Shown one piece after another: positions 16,298 to 25,156 of a DNA stretch of 64,000 nt. Under the pieces are notes generated by a model. It saw only the letters and a program-made list of their open reading frames with translations. It searched no databases and was not told where the DNA came from. The translations under genes were made by a program, and so were the position numbers. The first letter of the stretch is position 1. Each line of letters starts with the position of its first letter. The stretch comes from a bacterium (GTDB lineage: Bacteria > Cyanobacteriota > Vampirovibrionia > Vampirovibrionales > Vampirovibrionaceae): contig JAUIEU010000001.1 of assembly GCA_030429585.1 (NCBI GenBank), positions 1,297,994 through 1,361,993 on the forward strand. The letters are read 5' to 3'.

Positions 16298-18394
16298 TTA
16301 CCCTGCCTTTTTAGCCGTGGGGGCTGGCGGCCCAACCGGCGCCTTAGGGGCCACCTTTTTAGGGGGCGCAGGGCCCACCGGCACCGGCGGCACAGGGGCC
16401 GAAGCACTGGGGGTGTCAGGTTGCAGTTCAGGCAGCTCGGGTGTAGGGCGAGGGGGGCTTAAATCCAGCACCATAACCCCTTTTGATTTTACTTTTTTAC
16501 TACCGCCTGCCGCTAAAAACCCGCTGGCTTTTACAGGCTTTTGTTTGTAATACGCATCGGCAAACTCATGCCATACCTTGGCGGCATTGCTACTAAACAC
16601 CCCTTTTAGGGGCACGTATTTATCGTTGCCCATCCACACGGTGGCCACCATATCCGGCGTGTAACCGGTAAACCAAATATCCCGTACTTTATCCGTGGTG
16701 CCGGTTTTACCCGCCACAGTACGGCCTGGCAAACGGGCGCTACGGCCCGTACCTTTTTCCACCACATCCACCAAAATGCTATTGAGTTGGGCCACACTGC
16801 CCCCATCCAAGGTGCGTTTTGGCACAGGCTTATTAAAGGGCAACGATTCACCCGCCACGTTTTCTACCCGCCGAATGGCCGTTGGCTTTAGCCGCACCCC
16901 ATTACGGGCAAAGGTAGAAAAAGCAGTCGCCATTTCGATAGGCGGCATACCACTACTGCCCAGCAAACTAGAAAAATTCGGGTCAATCTTCGACTCAATA
17001 CCCGCTAGTCGCGCCGTACGCATCACTTCATCAATGCCCACCCGCATGCCAATTTGCACCGTCGGCGTATTCCGCGAGAGCGTCAACGCCTTGCGAATCG
17101 TCATGGGGCCCATAAAGCGGCCATCCCAGTTTTTAGGGCGCCAAATGCTTACGCCGGTATTAAAACTAATAGGCTTGTCGCTAATGGGGCTCTCTGGGGT
17201 AATCATCCCTAACCGAAACCCGGTTAAGTACACAAAGGGTTTAAACTGGCTGCCTGCCGCCCGGTAAGCTTGGGTGGCGCTGTTAAATTGGCTTTTACTA
17301 AAATCCACGCCCCCAACTAACGAAATAATTTCGCCAGTGGGCACATCGATTGCCACCAAGGCACCATTGGTTACATGGGTATAGTTAGGCAGTTTTTTAA
17401 CGTGCTCTTCCAAAGCTTTTTCTGCCGCGCCCTGAATATCACTATCCACCGTGGTAAACACTTTTAACCCACCCCGGCGCACCACATCCTCGCCATACAG
17501 GCGCATCAGCTCCTGAATAACATGGGCCACAAAGTACGGGTGCTTACTGGCTTTAACCCCCTGGCCCTTTAGCTCTACTTCGGTATCAATGGCATCCTGT
17601 TGCTGAGCATCGGTAATATAGCCATAGTGGTGCATTTTTTCCAGCACCGCTAACTGCCGCTTACGGGCCGCTTCTGGGTAGCGGTACGGCGAAAGCCCTT
17701 CCGGGGCTTTAAGCAACCCAGCCAACAATGCCGCTTCCGCCACGGTGAGCTCTTTTGCTGGTTTTTTAAAGTAGCGCTTGGCCGCCTTTTCAATTCCATA
17801 GGCATGGTTACCCCAATACACTTGGTTAAGGTACATCTGCATAATTTTATCTTTGGTGTAATGGCGTTCCACTCGCAACGAGAGTACCGCTTCCGCAATC
17901 TTACGGCTGTAGCTTCGTTCTGGGCTTAAAAATAAATTCTTCACTAGCTGTTGGGTTAGGGTACTACCGCCTTGGATTTCGCCACCTTTTAAGTTGGTGG
18001 CAAAGGCCCGAACCGTCCCGCGCACATCCACCCCGTTATGCTGATAAAAACGGTTATCTTCAATAGCCATTACGGCGCGTTGGATATTAGGCGAAATATC
18101 TTTTAACGGCACCACCACGCGGTCTTCATCCCCATGAATGTTGGCTAATAAGTTATTGTGGCGATCGAAAATTTGGGTGCTTTGGTTAGGGTGATAGTTT
18201 TCTAAAATACGAATATCCGGCAGGCTTTTAGCCCCATCCGCCAACACCACCCCCAACTGAATAGAAAGCAAAAACACCACAAAAGCCGTAATGGCTAAAA
18301 AGACAAGCAGCACCATCCAGCGCATTTTTTGCTGCACTAGTTCGCTTTTTTTAGGGATGTCCACCGGCAGTTCAAAATCGCGATGGGTAGGCAT
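16298..18394 (-). CDS. Bifunctional class A penicillin-binding protein (PBP1A-like)
   Basis: Polymerises and cross-links peptidoglycan at the outer face of the inner membrane. The ~698-residue protein has a cytosolic tail, one membrane anchor (WMVLLVFLAITAFVVFLLSI), then the GT51 transglycosylase domain with AIEDNRFYQHNGVDVRGTVR and EIQGGSTLTQQLVKNLFL. The transpeptidase domain has SxxK in AAGSQFKPFVY, SxN in LTLSRNTPTVQIG and KTGTT. The tail (~60 residues) is Pro/Ala-rich. The ATG at 18394 is taken instead of a TTG at 18400. It follows glyS by 21 nt and is likely co-transcribed with it. Confidence 0.95.
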   Translation of the reverse strand: MPTHRDFELPVDIPKKSELVQQKMRWMVLLVFLAITAFVVFLLSIQLGVVLADGAKSLPDIRILENYHPNQSTQIFDRHNNLLANIHGDEDRVVVPLKDISPNIQRAVMAIEDNRFYQHNGVDVRGTVRAFATNLKGGEIQGGSTLTQQLVKNLFLSPERSYSRKIAEAVLSLRVERHYTKDKIMQMYLNQVYWGNHAYGIEKAAKRYFKKPAKELTVAEAALLAGLLKAPEGLSPYRYPEAARKRQLAVLEKMHHYGYITDAQQQDAIDTEVELKGQGVKASKHPYFVAHVIQELMRLYGEDVVRRGGLKVFTTVDSDIQGAAEKALEEHVKKLPNYTHVTNGALVAIDVPTGEIISLVGGVDFSKSQFNSATQAYRAAGSQFKPFVYLTGFRLGMITPESPISDKPISFNTGVSIWRPKNWDGRFMGPMTIRKALTLSRNTPTVQIGMRVGIDEVMRTARLAGIESKIDPNFSSLLGSSGMPPIEMATAFSTFARNGVRLKPTAIRRVENVAGESLPFNKPVPKRTLDGGSVAQLNSILVDVVEKGTGRSARLPGRTVAGKTGTTDKVRDIWFTGYTPDMVATVWMGNDKYVPLKGVFSSNAAKVWHEFADAYYKQKPVKASGFLAAGGSKKVKSKGVMVLDLSPPRPTPELPELQPDTPSASAPVPPVPVGPAPPKKVAPKAPVGPPAPTAKKAG

Positions 18395-18415
18395 GGGCAA
18401 ATCGTTTCTAAACCA

Positions 18416-20611
18416 CTAAACCGAACTGGCGGCCAATTTGGCCCCAGGTGTTGTGTGTGCTGGCACGGCAGGTTCCTGCAATTGGGTAATATCCCCCAAC
18501 CGGCTATAGGCTTGTAACGCCACACTCAACAACAGCTGGCGATTCTCTTTTACCTTAGCATCATCGGCGTTTACCATCACGTCTTCAAAAAAGGCATCCA
18601 CCGCAGGGGCCATGGCAGCCACCGCCGTTTGCTGGGCACCGGTTAGCAGCCCCCAAGATGGCTCCATACCGGCAACGGCTTTGGTTAGGGCGTTATACAC
18701 ATTTTTTTCCGCCGTTTCCACCAGCAAGGCATCGTTAATATCCCTTACCGCGGCAGACGCATTGTAATGCGTACCCAAAATTTTCTTCATCCGTGTAGCT
18801 GGTACCACCAACGCCGTGTATTGCTCCGAATCCGTCGCCATCGCAGCCAAGCTCTCGGCATGGGCAGGCAAGGTAGCCAAGCGTTCTAGCACGTGGGGCA
18901 CACCAGGCAAAGTATCTGCCAACAAAGCATCCTGCACATCATGGGGCAAGGCGGTTTCTTGCCACAGGCTGCGTAAGCGCTGCACCACAAAGGGCACCAA
19001 GCGTTCCGCCCACACGGTTTGCCAATCGGCTTTTTCCGCCAAGGGGGCTTGGGCATAGGCCACGTTGCACCACTGCTCAACAGAAATAACCGGGCGGCCG
19101 TCTTCCATCAGCATCAGCAACACGCCGTTTACTAAACGACGCAACCCTAAAGGGTCGCTAGAGCCGGTGGGCATTTTAACGTTGGGTTGGGCCAATACAC
19201 ACACCAGCGTATCTATTTTATCCGCCAAGCTCACCACGGTGCCTGCTGGGGTTTGGGGCAATTCATCCCCCTGGAAACGAGGCTGGTAATGCTCTCGGAT
19301 GGCTACCGCCACCGCCGTTGGCAACCCTTGGCGCGTGGCATACGCCTGACCAATGTGGCCTTCTAGCTCGGTAAATTCCGTTACCATGTGGGTGGTTAAA
19401 TCTGCTTTAGCCACTTTGGCGGCCACTTCAACAAGTCCTATATCGCCTTTAGCAATACCTAAATCCTGGGCAATCGTAGGCACCAAGGCCAACAAACGCT
19501 CACCTTTTTGGGCCATCGTGCCCAAACCTTTTTGAAAAGTCATGCCGCAGAGCTGCTCGTTTCTCTCCGTCAACGGGGTGTTCATATCCGCTTCTAAAAA
19601 GAATTGTGCATCGTTTAAGCGGGCTTTAAGCACCTTTTGGTTACCCACCACAATGTTATCTACCGCAGCCGGGTCGCCATTAGACGCCCCTAAAAACACA
19701 GGCAACAAATCGCCTGCATTATTTTCTAAGGCAAAATACCGCTGATGAGAGGCCATCACCGTGGTAATCACCGCCTTGGGTAGGGTCAGATAATCTGCAC
19801 TAAATTTGCCTGCAAACACCCAGGGCCACTCGGTAATACTAACCACTTCGCTTAACAGGGCATCGTTTTGTATTAGCTGGCCTTGGTGCTTTTTCTCTTG
19901 CTCGGCCAGGGCCTCCAAAATAATGGTGCGGCGCTTGGCTGGGTTTACCACCACGTGGCCCTCATCTCGCAAGGTTGCCTCGTAAGCGCTAACGGATGGA
20001 ATAGCAATAGGGATTGGGGCGTACAAACGGTGGCCACGCGTTTGGGTGCCGGCCCGCAAGTGCCCTACAGAAAATTCTAGCGGCGACTCGTTCCATAAGC
20101 CCACAAGCCAGTGGATAGGCCGCGGAAACCGCAAGTCATACTCGCCCCAACGCATAAACCGAGGGCCTTGCAACCCGTTAATAATGGCGGCAAACACCTC
20201 GCCCAATACCTGCTGCGTGGGCTGGCCCGTTACCTCTTCGGTATAAGTTAGCGTCGGTTCTTTACCGCTATCGTCGGTAGCCAGCTTGCTTACCGAAACG
20301 CCCACTTTTTTGGCAAAAGCTTCGGCAGGTTTGGTTGGTTTACCATCTGCATCAAAGGCAATGCGCACTGGCGGGCCTTTGTGTGCCACCGTGTCATCTG
20401 GCTGGGTGGCAGGCATATCGGCTAACAACAAGGCAATGCGTCGTGGGGTCGTCCACACCGTAATATTGCCTGCGCTTAAGCGCGCATCTGCTAGCAGCTT
20501 GGTCGTAAGCTCGGTTAAGCAGGCAGGCAAGCCTGCTAAAAAGCCAGGGGGCAGTTCTTCCGTACCAATTTCTAATAAGGCGTGGTTATTTTCGTGGGCA
20601 GGGGCCGACAT
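18416..20611 (-). CDS. glyS: Glycyl-tRNA synthetase beta subunit
   Basis: Beta chain of the alpha2beta2-type glycyl-tRNA synthetase, which binds tRNA-Gly. The ~731-residue protein begins LLEIGTEELPPGFLAGLP, diagnostic for GlyS. It continues with FMRWGEYDLRFPRPIHWLVGL, EWPWVFAGKFSADYLTLPKAVI, SHQRYFALEN and NDAQFFLEADMNTPL. The middle HD-like part contains VVSLADKIDTLVCVL and GSSDPLGLRRLVNGVL, and a DALR-type anticodon-binding end follows. The ATG at 20611 is preferred to an in-frame TTG at 20623. The alpha subunit gene is not adjacent, as it often is elsewhere. Confidence 0.97.
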   Translation of the reverse strand: MSAPAHENNHALLEIGTEELPPGFLAGLPACLTELTTKLLADARLSAGNITVWTTPRRIALLLADMPATQPDDTVAHKGPPVRIAFDADGKPTKPAEAFAKKVGVSVSKLATDDSGKEPTLTYTEEVTGQPTQQVLGEVFAAIINGLQGPRFMRWGEYDLRFPRPIHWLVGLWNESPLEFSVGHLRAGTQTRGHRLYAPIPIAIPSVSAYEATLRDEGHVVVNPAKRRTIILEALAEQEKKHQGQLIQNDALLSEVVSITEWPWVFAGKFSADYLTLPKAVITTVMASHQRYFALENNAGDLLPVFLGASNGDPAAVDNIVVGNQKVLKARLNDAQFFLEADMNTPLTERNEQLCGMTFQKGLGTMAQKGERLLALVPTIAQDLGIAKGDIGLVEVAAKVAKADLTTHMVTEFTELEGHIGQAYATRQGLPTAVAVAIREHYQPRFQGDELPQTPAGTVVSLADKIDTLVCVLAQPNVKMPTGSSDPLGLRRLVNGVLLMLMEDGRPVISVEQWCNVAYAQAPLAEKADWQTVWAERLVPFVVQRLRSLWQETALPHDVQDALLADTLPGVPHVLERLATLPAHAESLAAMATDSEQYTALVVPATRMKKILGTHYNASAAVRDINDALLVETAEKNVYNALTKAVAGMEPSWGLLTGAQQTAVAAMAPAVDAFFEDVMVNADDAKVKENRQLLLSVALQAYSRLGDITQLQEPAVPAHTTPGAKLAASSV

Positions 20612-20785
20612 ACGACAGGGCAATCTTAACTAAAAACAATATACCCCACTATTGTCTTACAGCCATGGGCATGGCGGCAATAGCCACGGCACCATATACA
20701 CCCATTACAGACTGCCATAATGTAACAAAATCTTAAAATCGCCAGCGTCCACGCAATTCTCCCATAAATAATGTTTTTATTTATT

Positions 20786-20862
20786 TAGAGACTTAAATCT
20801 GTGTGGGATTCCTGTCTCTAATGTGTGGAGCAAAAACAACGCGAAGCAGCAAGCTGCTTTTT
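20786..20862 (+). promoter_or_regulatory. Leader with hairpin plus terminator-like hairpin before the EF-hand gene
   Basis: TAGAGAC (20786-20792) pairs with GTCTCTA (20814-20820). Twenty-three bases later AAGCAG-CAAG-CTGCTT (20844-20859) is followed by TTT, a small intrinsic terminator shape, and the ribosome site GAGGAG lies about 10 nt after it. The two elements sit in the 5' leader of the next gene, so they look like an attenuator. No known riboswitch class was recognised. Confidence 0.5.
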
Positions 20863-20883
20863 AGCGTGTGAGGAGATACTGTG

Positions 20884-21330
20884 ATGCAAACAATGCAAAC
20901 CCAACTGGGTCATGCGCACCCCTACGGGCAACCGCAGCGGCAACAACCCCCGCAGCAAGGCCCCAGCGTGGCAGAAATGGTGCGAGGCGAGCAACAACGC
21001 CAAGAAAAGGCCGAAGCACTCGCTGAACGAAACCAAGAAGATACTAATACTGCCGTAACCAAACAAATACTAAGCCAAAAAGCCGATGTGGATACCGACG
21101 GCAACGGCATTATTTCGTTAGCAGAAGCAATGCAGGCCAAAGGTAAAGACGCTAGCAGCGAAGTTAAAAGCCTAATTCACAAGATTTTAGAGCTGCAACA
21201 TCAAATGGAAAGCCAGAGCAAGCAATTCCACGGTGCGGATACCAATGGCAACTTAGTGGCAAACGACACCATGGCCCAAACCAACCAAGCCTTATTTGGC
21301 AACTTAGGCAGTATTAACATTACCGCCTAA
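20884..21330 (+). CDS. Single EF-hand protein, Gln-rich N-terminus
   Basis: A 148-residue protein. The N-terminal ~45 residues are Gln/Pro/His-rich (GHAHPYGQPQRQQPPQQGP). A canonical 12-residue EF-hand loop follows near residue 72: D-T-D-G-N-G-I-I-S-L-A-E, with Asp/Asp/Asn/Glu in the coordinating places. A second, degenerate loop (DTNGNLVANDTM) lacks the final Glu. Between them is a helix (SEVKSLIHKILELQHQMESQ). There is no signal peptide. GAGGAG lies 8 nt before the ATG; a GTG just upstream is in frame but less well placed. It ends GSINITA, resembling the ending SLNFLA of the small protein at 25792. Calcium binding is likely; role unknown. Confidence 0.65.
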   Translation: MQTMQTQLGHAHPYGQPQRQQPPQQGPSVAEMVRGEQQRQEKAEALAERNQEDTNTAVTKQILSQKADVDTDGNGIISLAEAMQAKGKDASSEVKSLIHKILELQHQMESQSKQFHGADTNGNLVANDTMAQTNQALFGNLGSINITA

Positions 21331-21347
21331 TGGCTTTAACAGCATAA

Positions 21348-21408
21348 CGCCCCTTTGTTTTGGGCGAACACCCGTTGATACCCTTGGTAGTTTCTCTGCC
21401 GGGGGTAT
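21348..21408. terminator. Tandem hairpins between convergent genes (weak terminator candidate)
   Basis: CGCCC/GGGCG (21348-21366) and ATACCC/GGGTAT (21378-21408) are two adjacent stems in the gap between the EF-hand gene and convergent pdxA. Neither is followed by a clear T run on either strand, so termination is only suggested by position. Confidence 0.35.
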
Positions 21409-21422
21409 TGGCCTGCATGGGG

Positions 21423-22427
21423 CTATAACACACCCACCAGTTGCAGCGCAGGCGCAGCCAATTGCTGGCGTTGCACCAAATGTTGGGCCAAGGCCACCGC
21501 CGAGGTCATCCCCCGAATGCTAGCCTTACCCGTGCCCACTAAATCCATCGCGGTACCATGGCTAACACTGGTACGAATAAAGGGCAGGCCAATCGTCACA
21601 TTAACGGCATCCAAACCACCCGCCATCTTCATGGGGATTAAGCCTTGGTCATGGGTGGGGGCAATATAGGCGTGGTACTCTGGCGAGGCCGCATTAAACC
21701 CACGAAACACCCCGTCTGCCGCCATGGGCTCGGTAATATACGCATTCGTATCCCGCATTACTTGCGCGCGGGCTGGCATTAAAATGTTGGCCTCTTCCGT
21801 GCCGCCAATTTCGCCCGCATGAGGATTAACCCCCAGCAAACACAGGCGTGGTGTAGCAATTCCTTCTACCTGCTGCAAATAGGCCACCAAGCGTTTTAAG
21901 CTGGCCACCACACCGGGTACGGTTAAATGCTCGCTGACGCTATGCAGGGGGATGTGGCGCGTTAGCAATAACACCCTAAATTGATGGTACTGAAACAACA
22001 TGTCCGATTCATAAACACCCTCGCGCTCTGCCGCATAGAGCTTATTGGCTAGGGCGGCCAACATTTCTGTATGGCCAGGGTAGGCAACACCTGCCTGCCA
22101 TAACTGTTGTTTATTAATAGGGCCCGTTACCAAGGCGCACCCTTCACCCTGATGAATCCGTTTGATGGCCCGCACCACACTGTCATAAGCAATGCGTCCG
22201 GGTAACTCTGCTTGAATGTGGTGGTACACCACGGGAAAATCTTCTGGCTGGGGAAGCAAGCCATTATAGTGGGCTGCCGTGGCTTCTAAATGATCGATAT
22301 TACCAAACACCCTTAAGGGCACTGGGTTTTCCATATAATCGCCACCCAACCAGCGCGCCACAATATCCGGGCCAATCCCGGTAGGGTCTCCCAAGGTTAA
22401 GCACAACGGTAACGCGTGATGCATCAC
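21423..22427 (-). CDS. pdxA: 4-hydroxythreonine-4-phosphate dehydrogenase PdxA
   Basis: Oxidises 4-phosphohydroxy-L-threonine in the DXP-dependent pathway to pyridoxal 5'-phosphate. The 334-residue protein opens with LCLTLGDPTGIGPDIVAR. It has TGPINKQQLWQAGVAYPGHTEMLA with the metal His, LLLTRHIPLHSV, GVNPHAGEIGGTEE and APTHDQGLIPMK with another metal His. Length is normal. AAGGAT lies 9 nt before the first of two ATGs, and a TATAAT-like box lies further upstream near 22475. It is a single gene between two convergently or independently read units. Confidence 0.96.
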   Translation of the reverse strand: MMHHALPLCLTLGDPTGIGPDIVARWLGGDYMENPVPLRVFGNIDHLEATAAHYNGLLPQPEDFPVVYHHIQAELPGRIAYDSVVRAIKRIHQGEGCALVTGPINKQQLWQAGVAYPGHTEMLAALANKLYAAEREGVYESDMLFQYHQFRVLLLTRHIPLHSVSEHLTVPGVVASLKRLVAYLQQVEGIATPRLCLLGVNPHAGEIGGTEEANILMPARAQVMRDTNAYITEPMAADGVFRGFNAASPEYHAYIAPTHDQGLIPMKMAGGLDAVNVTIGLPFIRTSVSHGTAMDLVGTGKASIRGMTSAVALAQHLVQRQQLAAPALQLVGVL

Positions 22428-22520
22428 ACCAAATCCTTATTCACACAGCAATTCAAACCAACAGCAGCCTGTTCATTATAAATAAAGACGCACCCCCATT
22501 TGCAATTGCCTTAGCTGTTT

Positions 22521-22898
22521 TTAAAAGGTCATGGCTGGTTCGTTGCCGTAGCTACCACCACCACCGCCGCCGCCAGATTGTTGGGCGTCTTTTTTGCTGC
22601 CCACAAACTGCCAATTCATGGCTTTAATGCTAAACATTTCGCGCTGCATGCCGTTGTTATCCGTCCACACATTATGGTCGATGCTGCCACTAACGCCTAC
22701 TAGGGCACCTTTTTTAATCCACTGGCCAGCGCTTTCCGCCTGCTTGCCCCACACTTCAATATTAAACCAATGGGTGGTTTTATTTTGGCCAAAACCGCTA
22801 TCCACGGCAAGGGAAAAGCGCGCCTTCACGCTGCCGCTGTCAAAATATTTTAATTCGGGGTCTTGGCCCACGCGGCCTACCAGTGTGGCGGTATTCAT
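22521..22898 (-). CDS. ssb: Single-stranded DNA-binding protein, cyanobacterial type, atypical tail
   Basis: An OB-fold protein of ~125 residues. It begins NTATLVGRVGQDPELKYFDS and continues GSVKARFSLAVD, WFNIEVWGKQAESAGQWIKKGALVGVSGS, a pattern closest to cyanobacterial SSB. After the OB domain comes a Gly run and the tail NEPAMTF. The usual acidic tip DDDIPF, which binds partner proteins such as RecQ, PriA and exonuclease I, is missing. A second SSB with a canonical tip is encoded at 41232. The ATG at 22898 is set by AAAGGA just upstream. Likely roles are replication or repair with a different set of partners. Confidence 0.92.
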   Translation of the reverse strand: MNTATLVGRVGQDPELKYFDSGSVKARFSLAVDSGFGQNKTTHWFNIEVWGKQAESAGQWIKKGALVGVSGSIDHNVWTDNNGMQREMFSIKAMNWQFVGSKKDAQQSGGGGGGGSYGNEPAMTF

Positions 22899-22916
22899 GG
22901 CAATTCCTTTGCTCAA

Positions 22917-22945
22917 TTGGGGTTGATATATGTAACAGGTATAAT
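22917..22945 (+). promoter_or_regulatory. Sigma70-type promoter for dus
   Basis: TTGGGG at 22917-22922 and a perfect TATAAT at 22940-22945 are separated by 17 nt. It points rightward into the tRNA-dihydrouridine synthase gene, leaving a leader of ~57 nt. It lies in the gap between this gene and divergent ssb. Confidence 0.6.
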
Positions 22946-23008
22946 AGTAACAAAGCCCCTGCCCCAACACCAAGTTACCCCGCCATCATTTATTACAGTT
23001 CGTTGCCT

Positions 23009-24037
23009 ATGTCTCACACACCATCGCCCTTTAACACACCCCTTACCATTGGCCCCACCACGGTTAATAGCCGTGTGATGCTAGCCCCCATGGCTGGCGT
23101 CACCGATGTGGTGTTTCGTAAAATTGTGCGCCGGTATGCGCCAGAGAGTTTGATTTGCACCGAGATGATTAGCAGCAATGGCATGGTGTACAGCAAGCGC
23201 CGAGACGCACGCATACTGGATAAAAACGAGCAAGATAATCCCATTGCTTACCAACTAGCCGCCAGCCGCATAGATGTACTAAAGCAAGCCGCTGACTGGA
23301 TTGTTGAAGATAAAAACCCAGATACCATTGATTTAAATATGGGCTGCCCGGTTAAAAAAATTACCGGTAATTTTGAAGGCTGCGCCCTGATGAAAGACTT
23401 GGACCACGCCCACCAGTTAATTAGCTCGTTGGTGGCCCATGTGGATAAACCGGTAACGGTAAAATTTCGCCTAGGGTGGGATAACGAGAGCAAAAACTAC
23501 AAAGAATTTGGCCAAATGGCGGAAAGTGCTGGGGCCAAAATGGTAACCATGCATACCCGCACCCGCGCCCAAGGCTACAAGCCGGGCGTAGATTGGGATG
23601 CGCTTGGCGTGCTAAAGCAAGCCGTTAACATCCCTGTGATTGCCAATGGCGATATTTTAACCGTAGAAGATGCCTTCCATGTGATGACCACCTACGGCGT
23701 GGACGGCGTGATGATTGGCCGCGGCGCCCAAGGCAAACCATGGATTATTGGCGATATTGATAACGCCTTAAAACACGGTTCTCCACAAGCCGAACGGCCA
23801 CTACAAGAAAAACTGGCCATTTGCCTAGAGCACGCCACTGCGCATTGCGAGTACCGTGGCGAAGAAATTGGCATTAAAGAAATGCGCGGCCACCTGCCTT
23901 TTTACGTGAAGGGCTTTCCCGGTGCTAGCACGTTTAGGGGCCAGCTAACCCAAGTAAGCAGCTTGCAACAAGTAGAAGAGCTCCTCGCCATGATTCTGGA
24001 AGAATCCGAAAAGCGCAACTTGGCCGTTGCCGTTTAA
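23009..24037 (+). CDS. dus: tRNA-dihydrouridine synthase (DusB/Nir3 family)
   Basis: A flavin enzyme that reduces uridines in the D-loop of tRNA. The ~342-residue protein has MLAPMAGVTDVVFRKIVRRY at the FMN site, then CTEMISSNGMVY, and DLNMGCPVKKITGNFEGCALM with the catalytic Cys. It also has VTVKFRLGWDNESKNY, MVTMHTRTRAQGYKPGVDWD, VIANGDILTVEDA and the FMN-phosphate motif GVMIGRGAQGKPWI. An ATG at 23009 (MSHTPS) is chosen because an upstream in-frame start would run through the promoter. The specific uridine targets cannot be told by eye. Confidence 0.94.
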   Translation: MSHTPSPFNTPLTIGPTTVNSRVMLAPMAGVTDVVFRKIVRRYAPESLICTEMISSNGMVYSKRRDARILDKNEQDNPIAYQLAASRIDVLKQAADWIVEDKNPDTIDLNMGCPVKKITGNFEGCALMKDLDHAHQLISSLVAHVDKPVTVKFRLGWDNESKNYKEFGQMAESAGAKMVTMHTRTRAQGYKPGVDWDALGVLKQAVNIPVIANGDILTVEDAFHVMTTYGVDGVMIGRGAQGKPWIIGDIDNALKHGSPQAERPLQEKLAICLEHATAHCEYRGEEIGIKEMRGHLPFYVKGFPGASTFRGQLTQVSSLQQVEELLAMILEESEKRNLAVAV

Positions 24038-24484
24038 TTAAGCATGCAACACTGGCTGCTCAACTTTAAACGGTTCGGTAGCAGCATCGTCCCATGGCCA
24101 CACCCCTGCGTTAGATGAGTACACCAACTGCAGCACCTCAAAATTATCGCCTTTGTAATACCACATAGCCCAATTTAGGTAGTCACTGTAAAACTGTTTA
24201 GCCACCGGTTTAAAGCAAACGTCGTAATCCTCAATAAAATCATCACGTACTGATTCTGCCTGTATTTTTTGCCCCTGGCACACCATAGCATGGTAATCAT
24301 TTAGCAGGGTGTGGGCCACTTCATTATTTAAGCCAATCACCATGGCTTCAGGGGCTTTTTGGGTTTGCCAAATACCAATAGAATACGAAAAGGGCGGCAT
24401 TTCACCCTCGCCTAACACGTGTACAATATGGCAGCCGTGCTCATCAATATCACTAACAATTCGGGTCTCTATCGCTGCTGTTAT
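24038..24484 (-). CDS. DUF4262 protein, apparent ATA start in a TAATA junction
   Basis: The conserved part reads DIDEHGCHIVHVLGEGE, then PPFSYSIGIW, EAMVIGLNNEVAHTLLND and a C-terminal WYYKGDNFEVLQLVY, matching the DUF4262 family (function unknown). The nearest canonical start, GTG at 24418, lies inside this conserved N-terminus and would remove the DIDEHG...HIVHV element. The frame is open upstream but has no ATG, GTG or TTG. At 24484 an ATA overlaps the TAA of the preceding gene as TAATA, exactly where a coupled TAATG would be expected. The CDS is therefore drawn from that ATA, giving 148 residues. If ATA is not used, the gene is shortened or decayed. Likely translationally coupled to the upstream unknown gene. 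Confidence 0.65.
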   Translation of the reverse strand: MTAAIETRIVSDIDEHGCHIVHVLGEGEMPPFSYSIGIWQTQKAPEAMVIGLNNEVAHTLLNDYHAMVCQGQKIQAESVRDDFIEDYDVCFKPVAKQFYSDYLNWAMWYYKGDNFEVLQLVYSSNAGVWPWDDAATEPFKVEQPVLHA

Positions 24485-24939
24485 TAAGCTGCATACGAGA
24501 AGGTAATGCCTTCTTTAAGGTCTTCACCACGGAAAGTAGCATTTCCTGGCTGCTTACCTGTCATTGTACGGTACAAAGCATCTGGCGAATACTTACCCCA
24601 AGGCACTTGCACAACACCTTTTTCCCCCACACGAGGCTCATGACCTTTGAGAAAAGGCAGTTTTTCAGTAAGGTGATTAATCAACGCTGCCGATGTAACA
24701 AACGGGCTTTTAAGGATAGTTAAAGCACCAAGCGTATCTGCACCATCACCTTGCTGGGCAAGGATTTCTATTTTCCGGGAACCACTCCCGCGAGACGCAT
24801 TACGCGGTATTTTTGGCGGAACAAGCGCTTGTTCCTTTAGCACAACTTCTGTGCCAGCTAAGCTCGGAGCATTTTTCCCAAAACTAACCGTAGAAAAAGC
24901 CGATGGTGCTACTCCATAAAACGAACCCATAGCGAGCAT
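24484..24939 (-). CDS. Unknown lineage-specific protein coupled to a DUF4262 gene
   Basis: A 151-residue protein with no recognised domain. The N-terminus (SFYGVAPSAFSTVSFGKNAP) is Ser/Phe/Ala-rich but not a signal peptide. Then come a basic patch (PPKIPRNASRGSGSRKIEIL), TKxLPFLKGHEPRVGEKGVVQVPWGKYSP and DALYRTMTGKQPGNATF. It ends GITFSYAA and directly abuts the DUF4262 gene. Base composition is more AT-rich than the adjacent dus gene. A two-gene unit with a DUF4262 partner might be an effector/partner pair, but no toxin motif is visible, so no function is given. Confidence 0.5.
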   Translation of the reverse strand: MLAMGSFYGVAPSAFSTVSFGKNAPSLAGTEVVLKEQALVPPKIPRNASRGSGSRKIEILAQQGDGADTLGALTILKSPFVTSAALINHLTEKLPFLKGHEPRVGEKGVVQVPWGKYSPDALYRTMTGKQPGNATFRGEDLKEGITFSYAA

Positions 24940-25156
24940 AAAATCCTTCTTACTTAAAGCTAAAACAGTATAACAAATACCATGCTACAAACCAACATTA
25001 ACCTGTTTATTCCATATTATAAATTTACAAACATTGTACTACTGTGAAAACGTCTCATACGAGCAATTGCCCTAAAGCCTCACTAAAATTTACACTCAAC
25101 CACCACTTTTGTTAGGATTAGTGTATCACCCTCGTCGTATCAAGAGCCTTACACCT

